From Pipra filicauda (Eukaryota > Chordata > Aves > Passeriformes > Pipridae): DNA of 64,000 bases. Below, one piece after another: positions 12,245 to 24,268 of this stretch. The DNA lies in assembly GCF_003945595.2 (NCBI RefSeq), contig NW_024103729.1:1174950-1238949 (forward strand). The letters run 5' to 3'. The translations under genes and the position numbers were made by a program. The notes below the pieces were generated by a model. It was not told the origin of the DNA. It was given only the letters and a program-made list of their open reading frames with translations, and made no database searches. Position 1 is the first letter of the stretch. Each line of letters begins with the position of its first letter.

Positions 12245-14557
12245 GACAAGCACACACTCGTCAGTGTGCATGGGGGTCTCTTATTTGGATCTTTGCAATA
12301 CAGAGAGACAAATAAGCTGTAAAGCAGTGAGTTTTCTGGTAGCTATAATGCTCCTTACTAGCACCATAAGAGAAAAAAAGAAAATTTCCTACACGTAACC
12401 TTATGTTAAAGGCAAACTCAAAGTGTAGAATAACTCATTAAGACCTTGAATCTGTAAAAAAACTAGGTACACATATATAAAAATATTTTAAAAAATACAC
12501 TTTCTGCTCCAGAAACTTAAATTACCTCTATGACAAATCCCAAAATGGAGAAAAAACAAACTAATACAAGAAATATCTATAATCAATCCGCTGAAGAACC
12601 TTAGCTATCCAATTTTTGAAAAGGAAAGCTACAGTATCACGTTCCAAATTATTGTATCTTTTTCTCCTTTCAAAGGTATTATTCTTTTGAGCTTTTATTC
12701 ATTGCATGAGAGGACCATACCCTAAGAAAGACAAATGACAGAACCTGTTAACTCATAAGAGTGAACACTTTGAGGGTTATTCAGGGACTCACTGATTCTC
12801 CATATTTTTGTCATGTTCAACAGTGGATTTATTCTAGAAGATGAAGTCCCCATACTAGGTACTCTAGGTAGTTTTACAGAACTGCACTTCCCCAAGAATA
12901 TTTTATTGTAACCATAAATAAGTATTTGTAGAGTACCAGAGATAATTGATGTTGGCTGTGAGTAACTCTGTTAATAACAGCTCCCTCCAATGTTCTAAAT
13001 AAAATTTATTTATGGCCACACAGGAACCATATAAAACACAGTATACACACTGCTACAGGCATCAAAAACTGGTTAAATAAATGATGTTTCATTTGCATGT
13101 GAAGGTAATAAACATTTTTGCATTTGCTAAATTTATTTGTGCCTTACATCACTCTCTGGCTCCTCAGCAGTTCATAAGTCTCTGCATTCACATGAGAATT
13201 CCAGCGTTTCCTGACTCTTCAGCACTCTGTGTATCTCAGGGATTCTTCTTCTCCAATACTATGCCTACATTATTTTCCAGTATTCCTGTATCTACTTTCA
13301 CTCCTGTCTCTTTACAGTAACACAATTTCTGTTATCAGCCTTCAAGCCTTTCTAAAACCCTGACTACAACAGAGATATTGACACTCTTTAAATTAGGATC
13401 AGTAAAGCCACTAGTTTAGTCTTGCTTTCCAAAGAGACATTCATATACAGTTCACAAACAAAGTTGAGAGGTAAACATTACAAATTTTTTACAGATGTCA
13501 GTACAATGTCCAACAGTGCGTCATTAACAAGTATTTTCAGATCTATGTGTACAAAGAACTGTACACAAGCACTTTACCAGTCCAAGCAGTTCCTTGTTAA
13601 AACTCTGTAGTTAAAAAAAATAGTAGTAACTTTGTAGCTAGAGCATGTGGTTAAAACTCTGTAAGTTATCTGTAAATATAATACTAATTGTATGAAACAT
13701 GAATTTACTTTCAAAAACTTTGATAATCATGGAGGTTTAAGTCAGACCTCCATTTTCTGAGATTTAACACTCAAAAGTTGAAATGTGACTTCTCAGTCCA
13801 TGTGCTTTCTCCTAATTTATACAGCATCTCTGCACTGGAGACACCCAACCTCATTCATATAATTCTAAAATCCTTTCATCAGCCATCACTCCTCAATGTT
13901 GCTGCTAGCTTGAAAAGCAATTCTAATTTCACTTTTTTTAGTAGTATTCACTTTTTTTTTTATTTTCACATAATACCTTCTATTTAATTTATCCCATTTA
14001 TTCTTGGTCTAGATATGCTTTATACTCTTACATGTATGTGTTCAGCAAAAGTCTACTTCTAGGGTACCTTCCTGCATTAACTAGAGCCAGAGCTAAAGAT
14101 CAGCTGAAATAGCTTTGAATCCAAATAATCTCATAAACAGCATTTCAAAGGACTTTGGGTACCTTGCACAAAGGGAATGCTACTCCCTTGGAAGTGATGT
14201 TCTAAGGACCTGTCTACACAAGGAAGTGATTTTCAAAAAGATGTAAATGTAAGGGGAGATTGCTATCCTAAACAGGCTTCTTCTGTAAACACTTACATAC
14301 TGAAATGAAAATGTTGCATATCCCAAGAAGAGCAGTTTCCCTTGTAGGTAAATTCTAAGTGAGCATCCCCAGAAGGTAATGCAGGTCCTAGGTTTCTTGG
14401 CAAGTTGCTCATATTTTTGGTGTGGCTCATTTTTATGACAAATCCTCCAGATGAAATAAATGCCAACACTTTGGAGGAGCAGACTGCATTAAATATCATC
14501 CCAGCAGATAACACCACTCGCTGACAGAGCACTCTGACTTAAGGGAATAAAGCACCA

Positions 14558-14602
14558 TCCAAACAAAAAAAACCAAACAACCAAAATAAACCAACAGCAA
14601 CC
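14558..14602. repeat. A/C-rich low-complexity tract
   Basis: AAAC/AACC-type sequence of about 45 bases, including a run of eight A. It is the same texture as the other A/C tracts in the window. Confidence 0.75.
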
Positions 14603-17600
14603 TCTTTTAAGGCCTATGGAAGAGCTGTGTCCAAGCTCCTCTTGTCTCAGACTTGGCATTAGCCACAAAAGCACCTTCTCTAGAAAGGCAGATATTTGGC
14701 AGACACAGTGATACCAAAGCAGCAAACAGCCAAGTCATCACAATACACCACTGAACGATTCATCAGAACTTGGAAAACCATTAATTTTATTTTCAAAACT
14801 GTAAAACTTTAAAGGGAAATATATATATTCTACAGCACTAAGTATTCTGGACAATGTTTCCTAAACCTTGCTAGAAGACCACAAACATTCCTTCTTAAAA
14901 GAGACTTGTAAGGAATATGGAGCACAACATGTGAGGAACCCAACCATGCTCAGGGAGCGTTGCAGTGCGAAAGGAAAGCTGACTGAATAGTTTCAATTTT
15001 ACAATTCAAAAATAATCACTTTATTGAAAAAGAAATGTTGATTTTTCAATTTCACGTTCTAGTGTTACAAAAAAAGACATTTTTATAATTTAAAGTCCCA
15101 TAACTTTACCTTGCAGATTCATTTTTTGTCATTCCATTTGGATTTTTATTATGCTTCTGTATTTATGTTTTGTTTCTATCAAACATACAGCTATGATGCA
15201 AGTATTCTGCACTCCCCTCCCTTTCCAATCACTTTAAAAGATTTTCTTTCCAAACACACAATAAGTATAAAAAATCATTTCTGCTTTGCAAGTGCCACTC
15301 ATGTGGAACTACACTAAATCACACAACAATTAACGATATGTTAATGAACTAAACCAGAAGTTTAATGGAGATAAAAAAAGCGGTTCTAGCCATTATAACA
15401 AGTAGATTATTTTAAACAAAAGCTTCCTGCAGCTAAATACACCACATAAACAATAAATTTCAGTTTGTGATTACAAAAACTGATTTTCATTTGCAACAAT
15501 TTGCAAACTTAGCAATACACAGATTAGAAACAGAGCATTTTCTGCTACAGATAACATGGAAATTTTATCTTGTAAAAGGTGGAGCATGGCAACCATAAAA
15601 CATGAGGGTTTTGTCAAGTGATCACCACACCCAGTATTATTTAACAAGGCACAAAAAGGCAAAATTCTAGCACAAGATATAGTTGTTTCAAACTGAAGTT
15701 GACGAAATTTTGGCTTGAGAGAGGCCACAATTTATGTTAAACTGATCTTAATACAATAAGAAATGAGTTCTCCGGTTATGAGATAAAAATATATACTAAA
15801 AGTAAAAAAAAGAAAAAAAGTTGCTAAGCTAAGAAAATTACTGCATTGATTGTTCTTTTGAACTATCCATTACTGTTTCTCACCATTCCTTCACTCTCTT
15901 TAAATGTCAAAACCTAGTTGGTATCCCCAGCACATGCTGGGTGGCATTTGACCAGAATTCAGAGGAAAAACAGAATTCAGTCTTGCTTAAATGGCAGCTT
16001 CACCCACTGCTGCAAGATGCAGACTCTGTGTGTGCCGCACACAGGGAAAGGCCTTCAGCAACATCTGTGACCGTTCCTGGCCACCGAAAACATTCTGCAC
16101 TTCCCTAACAAACACATCCAAGCCCATCTTGTACAGCAGTCTCTCACATTCCCAAAATGTCTGTGTTGTTCAAATAACTTTTTTTCTTGCTTAAGACAAA
16201 ACAATTTCAGCCATTTTTGAGGTGCCATTAATATAATTTATCTTGTTCATTAACAGTCTTAATTCTGTTTAGAACTCTTTGTAAATGTTTTTCTTAATGT
16301 AGTCAACTCATTTGTCTGGCACAGACCTGTTCTGTTTGTCTGTTGTCCATATGCTCATCAAAACCAAAGTATAATTGACTGCATAGACTTATTTGCATGG
16401 CTTCCCATCTGTCCCTGTCAAGTAAACTTTGTTTTATTATTTACTATTGGAAAATTAACCTTCTGTGCTCTTGAAAAATGAATCAGTCGCCTACATAAGG
16501 TAATTTACTGTTCTATTAAATTTGTAAGGCAGATCCCCTTTTGCAAAGGAGGTCCCTATTATCAGCAAATAATAAGGGAGGAGAACAAGCACATGGAGGA
16601 GGAACAAGCTCTGCCACTTCCCAGCAGGAGCAGCACAGGACTGCATGACAGTTTCTGCTTCTTTATAACTAACTAAGGTAGATTTGATTAAGCCTTGTCA
16701 CTGGAGTCTCCACAAGACATTCCATCATAATTCTGTAATTCAGACTATTTAGGAAAGAAAAAGTATAAAACATTTTATAGCATACACAGAAGTTGCAGCT
16801 TCAAGGTGATATAAAGTCATTCCTGGAATGTTGCCACAGTATATCCTGTTAATACGTACTGAAACGTGCCTCCTGTCCATATATATATTTAATAGATAAT
16901 CTACTAACATTTAACACATACCAAAATCAGATATAAAAACTGAAAAGTGAAATTAACTTTAGATTGCTTTGTAATTATGTGGCAAGGAGGATTTACTGAA
17001 TTTAGACCATGCACACCAATTGCAACCATAACCCTGACTCCCTGATCTCTGTCTGCATTCAAGACAACAGTTGTGCCACGTGCAGACACAAGCAGAGGGA
17101 TATATTTATCCCAAAGGAAACAGCAAGTTCCATAATTTACCTTTGCCTATAAAGGGGGAAAATATTTTGTGAAGTGACATGGTGCTTTTCCACTTGTACC
17201 CCAGGAGGAGAAGTAAGAGGGGCAGGGCCTGAGGAGTGACACTGCTCTGCACAGAAGAGCTCAGGTCACCAGTGTATTGTGTATTTCCCCAGTTTCCTAG
17301 AAGTTAGAATTGGAACCTAGCTAAATATTTCTTGGGTTTCAGTGTGTATTTACAACATAAGGTGTATGTAATAAACATGAAATTAAACAAAGAAATTAAT
17401 GTAGACACCTTAGACAGGTGTACCTTCCACTTTCCAATAAACACACAATTCTCATAGACTTCTGTGCATGTCCTGTGTGAATGACGACCACATAAAAACT
17501 TTGCAATCTACCTTTATGTGTGTAATTACAATTCATAAATATGCAGTATAAACACAAAATATCCTCAAGAGACTATAACCATCCAGAAAAAAAAAAAAAA

Positions 17601-17933
17601 GAAATATTTATAGCTTCTTATATTTTTTTTTAAAAACTGCAGCATTGCTGGCATACTAGCCTAACATTTCAGAAATTCAATTAAAATACGCCTTTTGCAT
17701 TGTTCACAGATTTCATAAACCTCCTCCTTTGAAATACTGGCTGCTGCAAATGGAAATTTCTTAGGAATACTTACACACGCCTGAGTACAATGTAAAATAA
17801 AGGCAGTCCCTGAGCAGGAGTGCCTGGGTAGCAGTGTGCCTTCCAGCTGCATCTCCTGGTCCTTTACCAAGACTATACAAATGCCTGATTTACCTAATCC
17901 AGATCATTCCCATTTCAAGTGTGTTGATGTGTT

Positions 17934-18080
17934 GATAATCTGCCTCGAGGCTGATCCGTGTTGCTCCCCCCTGTGCCCACCCAGGTAATCCATGTCTGGG
18001 AGGTGACTCCTGGTTGAAAGGTCTCAGGCTCTCCAGTCCCTGCCCCGGGAGCAGCACTGCAGCCGCTGGTGCTCCCATGT
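17934..18080. other. GC-rich pocket with several CpGs
   Basis: This short stretch is clearly richer in G+C than its surroundings. It carries CpGs within CTCGAG, TCCGTG, CCCGGG, GCCGCT and AACGCA contexts, whereas the flanks are CpG-poor. Open frames on the minus strand cross it but overlap one another and look like products of base composition. It could be a conserved non-coding element, a decayed repeat or an unrecognised exon. I cannot choose between these from the sequence alone. Confidence 0.45.
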
Positions 18081-18810
18081 GCCACCAGAACGCAGGCAGT
18101 AAATCCCTGATAATCTAACCCAGACAGCTGCACCACGGAACAATTAGCAGCTTGTAAACTTGAAGCGCTGCTCTAAAGCCAGAGGTTTATGCTAAAGCCA
18201 GTGTGAAAGAGTCTGGTGGATTAGATGTGCAGACTATTTAGCAAGCTTTACTCTGCCACAACATACTGAAGCAAAAAATCACGAAGTGATAAATTCCTCA
18301 GGATGCTGCTCTAATCAAGGCAGTTTACATAAGCGTGTCCTACCTGGGAACACCATTCACACATGGAATTATTTAATCAAAAGGAAATTTAAGTGCTTGA
18401 AAGGAAAAAGAGGCTTTATTATCTCCAGGCAATTGTTCAGTTGTAGTGTTCTCGTTTAGTGTCTGGGGGAGCTGAGGTGACTCATGAACATACTCTGCTG
18501 TCATTTCCACTACAGGTGCAAGTTAACTGCTGAAGTCTCAGAACAATATTTATTTTGGTCCTGCTTCACTGTATCTTCTGTCATTGTAAAAAATCAATTA
18601 TCCAAGCAGAATCAATCAAAAACTAAGTTAAAATCAGACATGAAAATTTCCATGTCACAGGCTCGTTTTCCTCATGTTAAAGATGATAGAAGTTCAGTGA
18701 AGTAGGCCCTGCAGAAATGGTGAATGAAAAGGTTAAGGAAAGATATGGAGTGTATTTAACGTTGGAACACCAGCAGCCCAGGGTTAAGAATCATCTGAGT
18801 ACAATAAGCA

Positions 18811-18906
18811 CAACAACAAAACAAACCAAAACAAACCAAAAAAAAAAAAGAAAAATACCAAAACCCACAACACCACCAAAAAACCAAACCAAACCAAACC
18901 AACAAA

Positions 18907-18960
<54 letters not shown>

Positions 18961-18989
18961 AAACCACCAAAAGAAAAAAAAAAAACCCC
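18811..18989 (+). repeat. Long A-rich AAACC-type tract with a 45-base poly(A)
   Basis: This is the largest simple-sequence block in the window. It begins with CAACAACAAAAC-type units, passes through repeated AAACC units around 18885-18900, contains an uninterrupted poly(A) at 18908-18952, and ends with further A runs and CCCC near 18988. Long open frames across it (lysine-rich on plus, phenylalanine-rich on minus) are artefacts of the repeat. No processed gene copy or SINE body is recognisable upstream, so I do not call a retroposon. Confidence 0.95.
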
Positions 18990-21900
18990 TCACTCATTTC
19001 CAGTGAATATCCAAGACAAAACTGGAAATACTGCCTGGTGGTTGGGGTTTTTTCTTACAAATAAAGAATGTTTGCAGATGATATTTAGGGACTTTTTGAT
19101 TCAAACCATCTTCCAAAATATCAGAGATCTTCCCAAACATTTAGTAAGTTCTGCACTCCTCTGGAATTTGCTGACCCTTGGTTGGGAAGTGCAGCACTCA
19201 GACAGGGCTGCAGTCGCACTGAACAGCATTTCATGTTAGTCTACCCAGTTTCAGCAGGTACATTCACAAAAGACAGTGCTAATCCTGCTGGTTGAGAATA
19301 GTAAAAAAAAACCTATGACTTAATATATTATTTATGTTTCTTTAATATTAAGCTACATTTTATTTTATGCACATTGAAACTCATGCAGTCCATATTTTAT
19401 TTCTGTATAGGTTATATTTCTGCTCTGTTTTGTCAGCATAATTCTTCTCAAAACTCATTGTTTGCTGACATACTTGATTTAGGTTTGATTTTGATTCTCA
19501 AGTGGTCATATAATCGTTGGCCTCCTTTCACAGTCCATTATGTTAAACCAAAGCTGCAGAAACAGGATTATTTCAGTCTCAAAGTGATTCAGAGGCATTA
19601 AATATTTAAAAAGTTTTTCCTTTTAGCTGCTGAGTGACTCTTGAATAACAATTAAAAAAAAACTAAGAAAACCTCACCACCATCTAAGAGATGCAACAGC
19701 AAATTCTCTTAGGCATCTGCAGACATTGGTTTATTTCACACTCAGTTGCCACCCTCTTTTGGCAGCAGTCAAGTGACAAAATGAAGGAAAAAATGAAACA
19801 CCTGAACTCTGATATCATAACACAGCTGTTGGATCCAGTGAACTATGTAGATCAGGTCAAGTGTACCCAGTCTTTGCTGGCCCTGGAGAGAATGCCTGGT
19901 ACATCTGCAGCTGCAAGGGCAGAGGTTTCTGTATGTAGTAGTGTGACCTACATTTAAGGTGCACACACCCTTTACATTTTCAGTAAACTGGTAACCTGCA
20001 ATTAACATTTCAAATGCAAAATGTGATGCAGAGGGGTGGTGCTGTTCAACCTACCCTGTCACAAGTAATCAACATTTCCCATTCTTTACGCCACCAAAGC
20101 ACATGCATAAAACATATTTCTTTATCTGTAAGTATCCTCAGATTTCTGCCACCTTGCTACACCTCACATCATACTGACAAACTGAAACTCCTTCGACTAC
20201 ACAAGCATAAACAAACACATCAGAAAAACAATAACTATATGAACACAAAGGCCTGGTTGATAAAAAAGAAAATGTACAGGTTTAAACCATAAAAAATATT
20301 TACAGAGTGTGCATGGACAGACAAGGCTGAATTCTTCAGACCACTGGGAGAACTCCCTATATTCCACCTGCTGCACTGAAAGATCAGACACTGGACAGAT
20401 AATTCCCCACTGTTAAGTAAGGTACTGTCTTTTGGAGTAAAGCTGACAAAGGTTCTTTACCTGCTTCATGGGCCACTGCTCAGCTTCTTTACAGACCCAG
20501 GAGAGGAGGCAAATCAGAGACACCATAAAAATTAGTCAGGAAACAGCCTGTTCTCATCTCCTCCTTGCATCAAAGGGCTTAATTTATTTGGGTGGAATTC
20601 TGTTTATTTGCTGTTAATGAAAACGTGGCTACCTGATGGCCTACAGAGCTGCAAAGAGCTAATGTGACTTCCAGGGGAGGTTCGCTATCTCCTTGTCGCA
20701 CACCTGCTTCCCACTCTCACCTGACTGCTGTGAGTGTTCACAGTGACTCTGGCATTTCTTCTCCATCCACTTGGATGCACAGGAAATGCCAGTTGTTTCC
20801 ACTATATGAGGTCTGACAGCCCGTGTCCAGTCTCTGTAACACCTTAGACTGGTAGGCAACAGCTGTGGGAACACAAGCTGAGAGCTACTGATGTAGCATG
20901 TAACTAAAAAGGAACACAGCAGTAAAGCCTAAGTTATTGAAAATCCATAAATCTCTCAGAAAGCATTTAAAGAGCTATTCAAAGAAGCCAAAGGTGAAGA
21001 CAAATTGAAAGCATTCACCAGTGCTAGCAACATAAGGAAAAAAATATCACTATTTGTTGTATTGAAGACTTCTGCAAGAAATTTTACAGTAACCACAGAA
21101 ATGAATGCTCCTATAAAAAAGTGTTAAAATTGGGCTGTTAATCATTTGGATGTTCACATTTATATAGCGTTCTGTGAAGATCTTAGGAAGGCTGGAGAAA
21201 TGCTGCACTTGAAAGACAGCAAAGAAAAACAAAACTGATAACCATGAAGTTTAACAAAGGTTTAGCAGCTAAGTCAAAAAAAAAGAAAAAAAAAAGACAA
21301 GAAAAAGAAAGAAGAAACCCCACACCAGCCAAAAACCAACCAGATGAGTGAAAGCAGGCCTAGATCACGCATTACCCAGAGGATCTGTGCTATTTTGTTA
21401 GGTGGTTTCTGTGACACATCACAAGTGAGCAATGCTCAAAAAGAACACAAGATACTGGGTCAGATCCCGATTTCAGTGAGGAACACTGACTGCAACACCA
21501 AAAGTAAAACACTGAGGTGAATATTTAGTGCTTCACAAGTATTTTATCTACCTTATGTTCCCCCAATACAAACAATACCACAAGGCAACAGTCCTAGTGA
21601 CACTCAGCTGCTGTAGTGCAGGTGGGCAGGTATTTGTTAAAGCCTCTCCACGCCAGGCACAGCTGCACTGGGCCATTAGAGAGCCTGAGCCACCACTTCA
21701 GAACCACTTCAGAAACACAGAATTGTGTGGAGGGGTTTCTATCAGAAGGCCTGTCTGCTGGGAGAAGCTGTTCACATCACAGATTGAAAAAAAAATCCAA
21801 ACAAACCATTGCCACCAGCCTGGGGAGAGTGTCTGAAGTGTCAGACTGCGAGTACTTTAAGCTCTTCAATAAGGAAGGAACAACACCCTTCCTTAGCACA

Positions 21901-23556
21901 AAGATATTGCAGAAAATTGCACATGAATGCTGAAGAAAAAATTGATACTCCACTACTGCATTAACCACAGAAAAAGTACAGCTTCTGGTTAAATCGTTAT
22001 TAAATAAAATATTAATCAGAATTTGTTCCTGTACTTTATTATCTGGATTTTATAAATGTAAATACAAACAGAATTAAACAATCCTCATTTCCTTAAGAGG
22101 GGTAACACCACACTCCTGCAATATAAAAAGAGCTGGAATCAAACCCAAAGAGTTAAAGTGAAGCTCAAGATTCAAATTCTGAAGCAAACTTAAAGAAAGC
22201 TTTGCAATAGCAAGAACATGCATAATGAGACACTGGCTGAAGAAAGCATCTGTCCTCTCATCTGTCTGAGCCCATTATACGTAGACATAAATATGTATTT
22301 CCTGGTACAACATAAGTATAAATTCAGGAGTCACAAAAAGAAGCTACAGAATAGAAAGCCTTTACTTGAAATCCAAATTTGAAACATCCTGAAGTTTTAT
22401 CACCAAATTATCTTTTTCTTTTAATTGAAAAGAAGTTCAAATAAATAGCAAATATCATCTTTCTTTAGCCAAGAGAGGAAAAGAGATGTTTATAATTTTC
22501 TATATTTCAGTCTCCAAATAGGTTCCTGAACTCAAATCAGACCTTCTACATAATCATCCAAACGCAGACTGGGGCTGGAGTTTTTTCTTTCCAAACCACA
22601 TAGACATTAAGACCTGCTGAATTGATTTTTTAATGTCTGAAAAATAAGACATACCTGCCCCAGCTCAGAAATATATCATAGCAGGACCTTGAAGTTGTCT
22701 TCAAGATACCTGCACAAACTATGCTGGGAATTTTTACCGACCACTGCAAAGAACAGATTGACTTATTTTACTTTTAGAGGTATTAAAAGGGTAAGAAGGA
22801 TAAGGCACATAAAAAGCAATAACATAGTATGGAGGGTTTTTTCCCCACTCTGGCCTTGGTGCCAGATTCTCTGGAGCCCCACAAACAAGGCTGAACACCA
22901 GCATTTCACACAAAAGAGAGGTGACATAGGTTACTAAGCTGCACCTGACCAGGAGACACAGGTTTAACAGTTTTCAGCCCTGGAGCAACTTGCTGCATCA
23001 TCTAAATCAACAGATGTATTGCAAGAGTAAAAGAAAAGTTGTGTCAAAACCAACCACTGAGACATACACACAAAATTTTGAGATCATCATGCAAATTGTA
23101 AGCACAATATGATCCAGAAAACCAGGCAGGCATAAAACTGAAATATAGGAAAAAGCTTATTATACTTTTATGGTCTGCTCACACACATAAAATAATATTT
23201 TACTGAAATTAGGTCAGAAAGCTCAGAATCTTGCAGGACCAAAGGCAGAAAAGAAACAATGTTAAGACTAAAAAAAGAGCTAGTGAAGAAATAGGGTCCT
23301 GCTTTTGCATAGTGGTCATAGCAGTTTTCCACTATATTCAGCCTCCAGACTGTTCAACTCATTCTACAGACATCTTACACTTTTAAAAATAAAATCTCTA
23401 CTTTTTTTTCCCCTGAGGTATAAAGATGTCATTCCATAACATTGTCCAGGTATGTAGGTATGTTGCTTGGAAAGCAGAAGCTCAGCTGGAGCTGAGACTT
23501 AATCACCACGAGCAAAAAGAGCTTCTATAGTAGTAAAAAGCTCACCTCAGAGTTTT
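18990..23556. other. Non-coding stretch without recognised genes
   Basis: A+T-rich single-copy-looking sequence. It contains an A-rich purine/AC tract at 21276-21341. Several open frames of up to about 105 codons lie on both strands and overlap (for example around 21.6-21.9 kb). They lack recognisable motifs and are left uncalled. Confidence 0.65.
21276..21341. repeat. A-rich purine tract passing into A/C-rich sequence
   Basis: Runs of eight to ten A interrupted by G, followed by GAAAAAGAAAGAAG and then CCCCACACC/AAAAACCAACC. Low-complexity sequence of the type seen repeatedly in this window. Confidence 0.8.
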
Positions 23557-23612
23557 CCCTGCTTTGAGCTGGAGATTGGACTGAGGTTCCTTCCAAGTTG
23601 AATCATCCTCTA
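23557..23612 (+). mobile_element. Degraded CR1 LINE 3' end fragment
   Basis: The order CCCTGCTTTGAGC, then GGAGATTGGACT, then GAGGTTCCTTCCAA, then TTGAATCATC follows the well-known 3' end of avian and reptilian CR1 elements. In those, a segment like CCTGCTTTGAGCAGG is followed by GGTTGGACTAGATGAC, an AGGTCCCTTCCAACC block and a terminal ATTCTATG-type repeat. Here several bases between GGACT and GAGGTT are missing and the terminal octamer repeat is unrecognisable, so the copy is old. The CR1 body upstream is not clearly visible. The assignment rests on remembered family features and needs a repeat-library alignment. Confidence 0.6.
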
Positions 23613-24041
23613 ATATTAATACTACTTTTAATACTGACTATTTCATTAAGTGATATCAGCACTTAGTACATTAGTAACTTAGTTATATTAATTTATGTTG
23701 GCTGGAATTACAGAGAAAAAAACCCACAAGTTTTAACAATAAAGTGAAAAAGAGATACATGTTTCAGAAATAACTTGTGTGGGAACACATAACACAAGTC
23801 CAGAATTCGCTTTTCAGAAATATTCTCTAGTATTTGTTCGAAATCCATAGCTACAAACTTTGCAGTCATTTGTATTTCATGAATACCCTAATGATGCAAT
23901 TAACCAAATAATTAATTTGTCTTTTTTGCATATTCATACAGACACGTAGATCCATTGATGTCCTTTAGAGTCTCATAAATTGGTGTAAATTTATATTGTA
24001 TTCCTCAAGTTTTAAGGTTTCTGTTCACTGTCCCAGAAGAC

Positions 24042-24063
24042 ACATCAAAAGACATTTTGATGT
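24042..24063. repeat. Short perfect hairpin, 9-bp arms
   Basis: ACATCAAAA and TTTTGATGT are exact reverse complements separated by GACA. The arms are short enough to occur by chance a few times in a window of this size. Recorded as visible structure only. Confidence 0.7.
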
Positions 24064-24235
24064 ACAGGGTAAAACTTCTGGCCTATTTTATTCAGTGATA
24101 AAAATCCCCTTATCATCAATATACCTGCATATTATTCCAAACCATTGACCAGACAGATACAGACAGTGGAGAGCACCACTTACCTGCAAAGCAGCCAACT
24201 TCAGCTGAAATATAAAGACTGAAGGGAGGGTAGGG

Positions 24236-24268
24236 GGAATATATATATTAAAAAAAAAAAATTAAAAT
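24236..24268. repeat. AT microsatellite joined to poly(A)
   Basis: A short ATATATAT run passes into a run of A broken by T. Simple sequence. Confidence 0.7.

Larger units (their letters stand above)
11053..18810. other. Non-coding stretch without recognised genes
   Basis: A+T-rich sequence with scattered short open frames that I judge to be chance. It holds a 14-bp palindrome at 11987-12000, a 13-bp-arm hairpin at 12208-12244, an A/C-rich tract at 14558-14602, an exact octamer-type ATTTGCAT at 16391-16398, and a GC-richer pocket at 17934-18080. Nothing recognisable as a gene, RNA gene or transposon was found. Confidence 0.65.

Noticed and set aside
18717..19064. Lysine-rich 115-codon plus-strand frame and phenylalanine-rich minus-strand frames over the poly(A) tract
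   Set aside because: They exist only because the A/C-rich repeat lacks stop codons. The products are homopolymeric and overlap on both strands.
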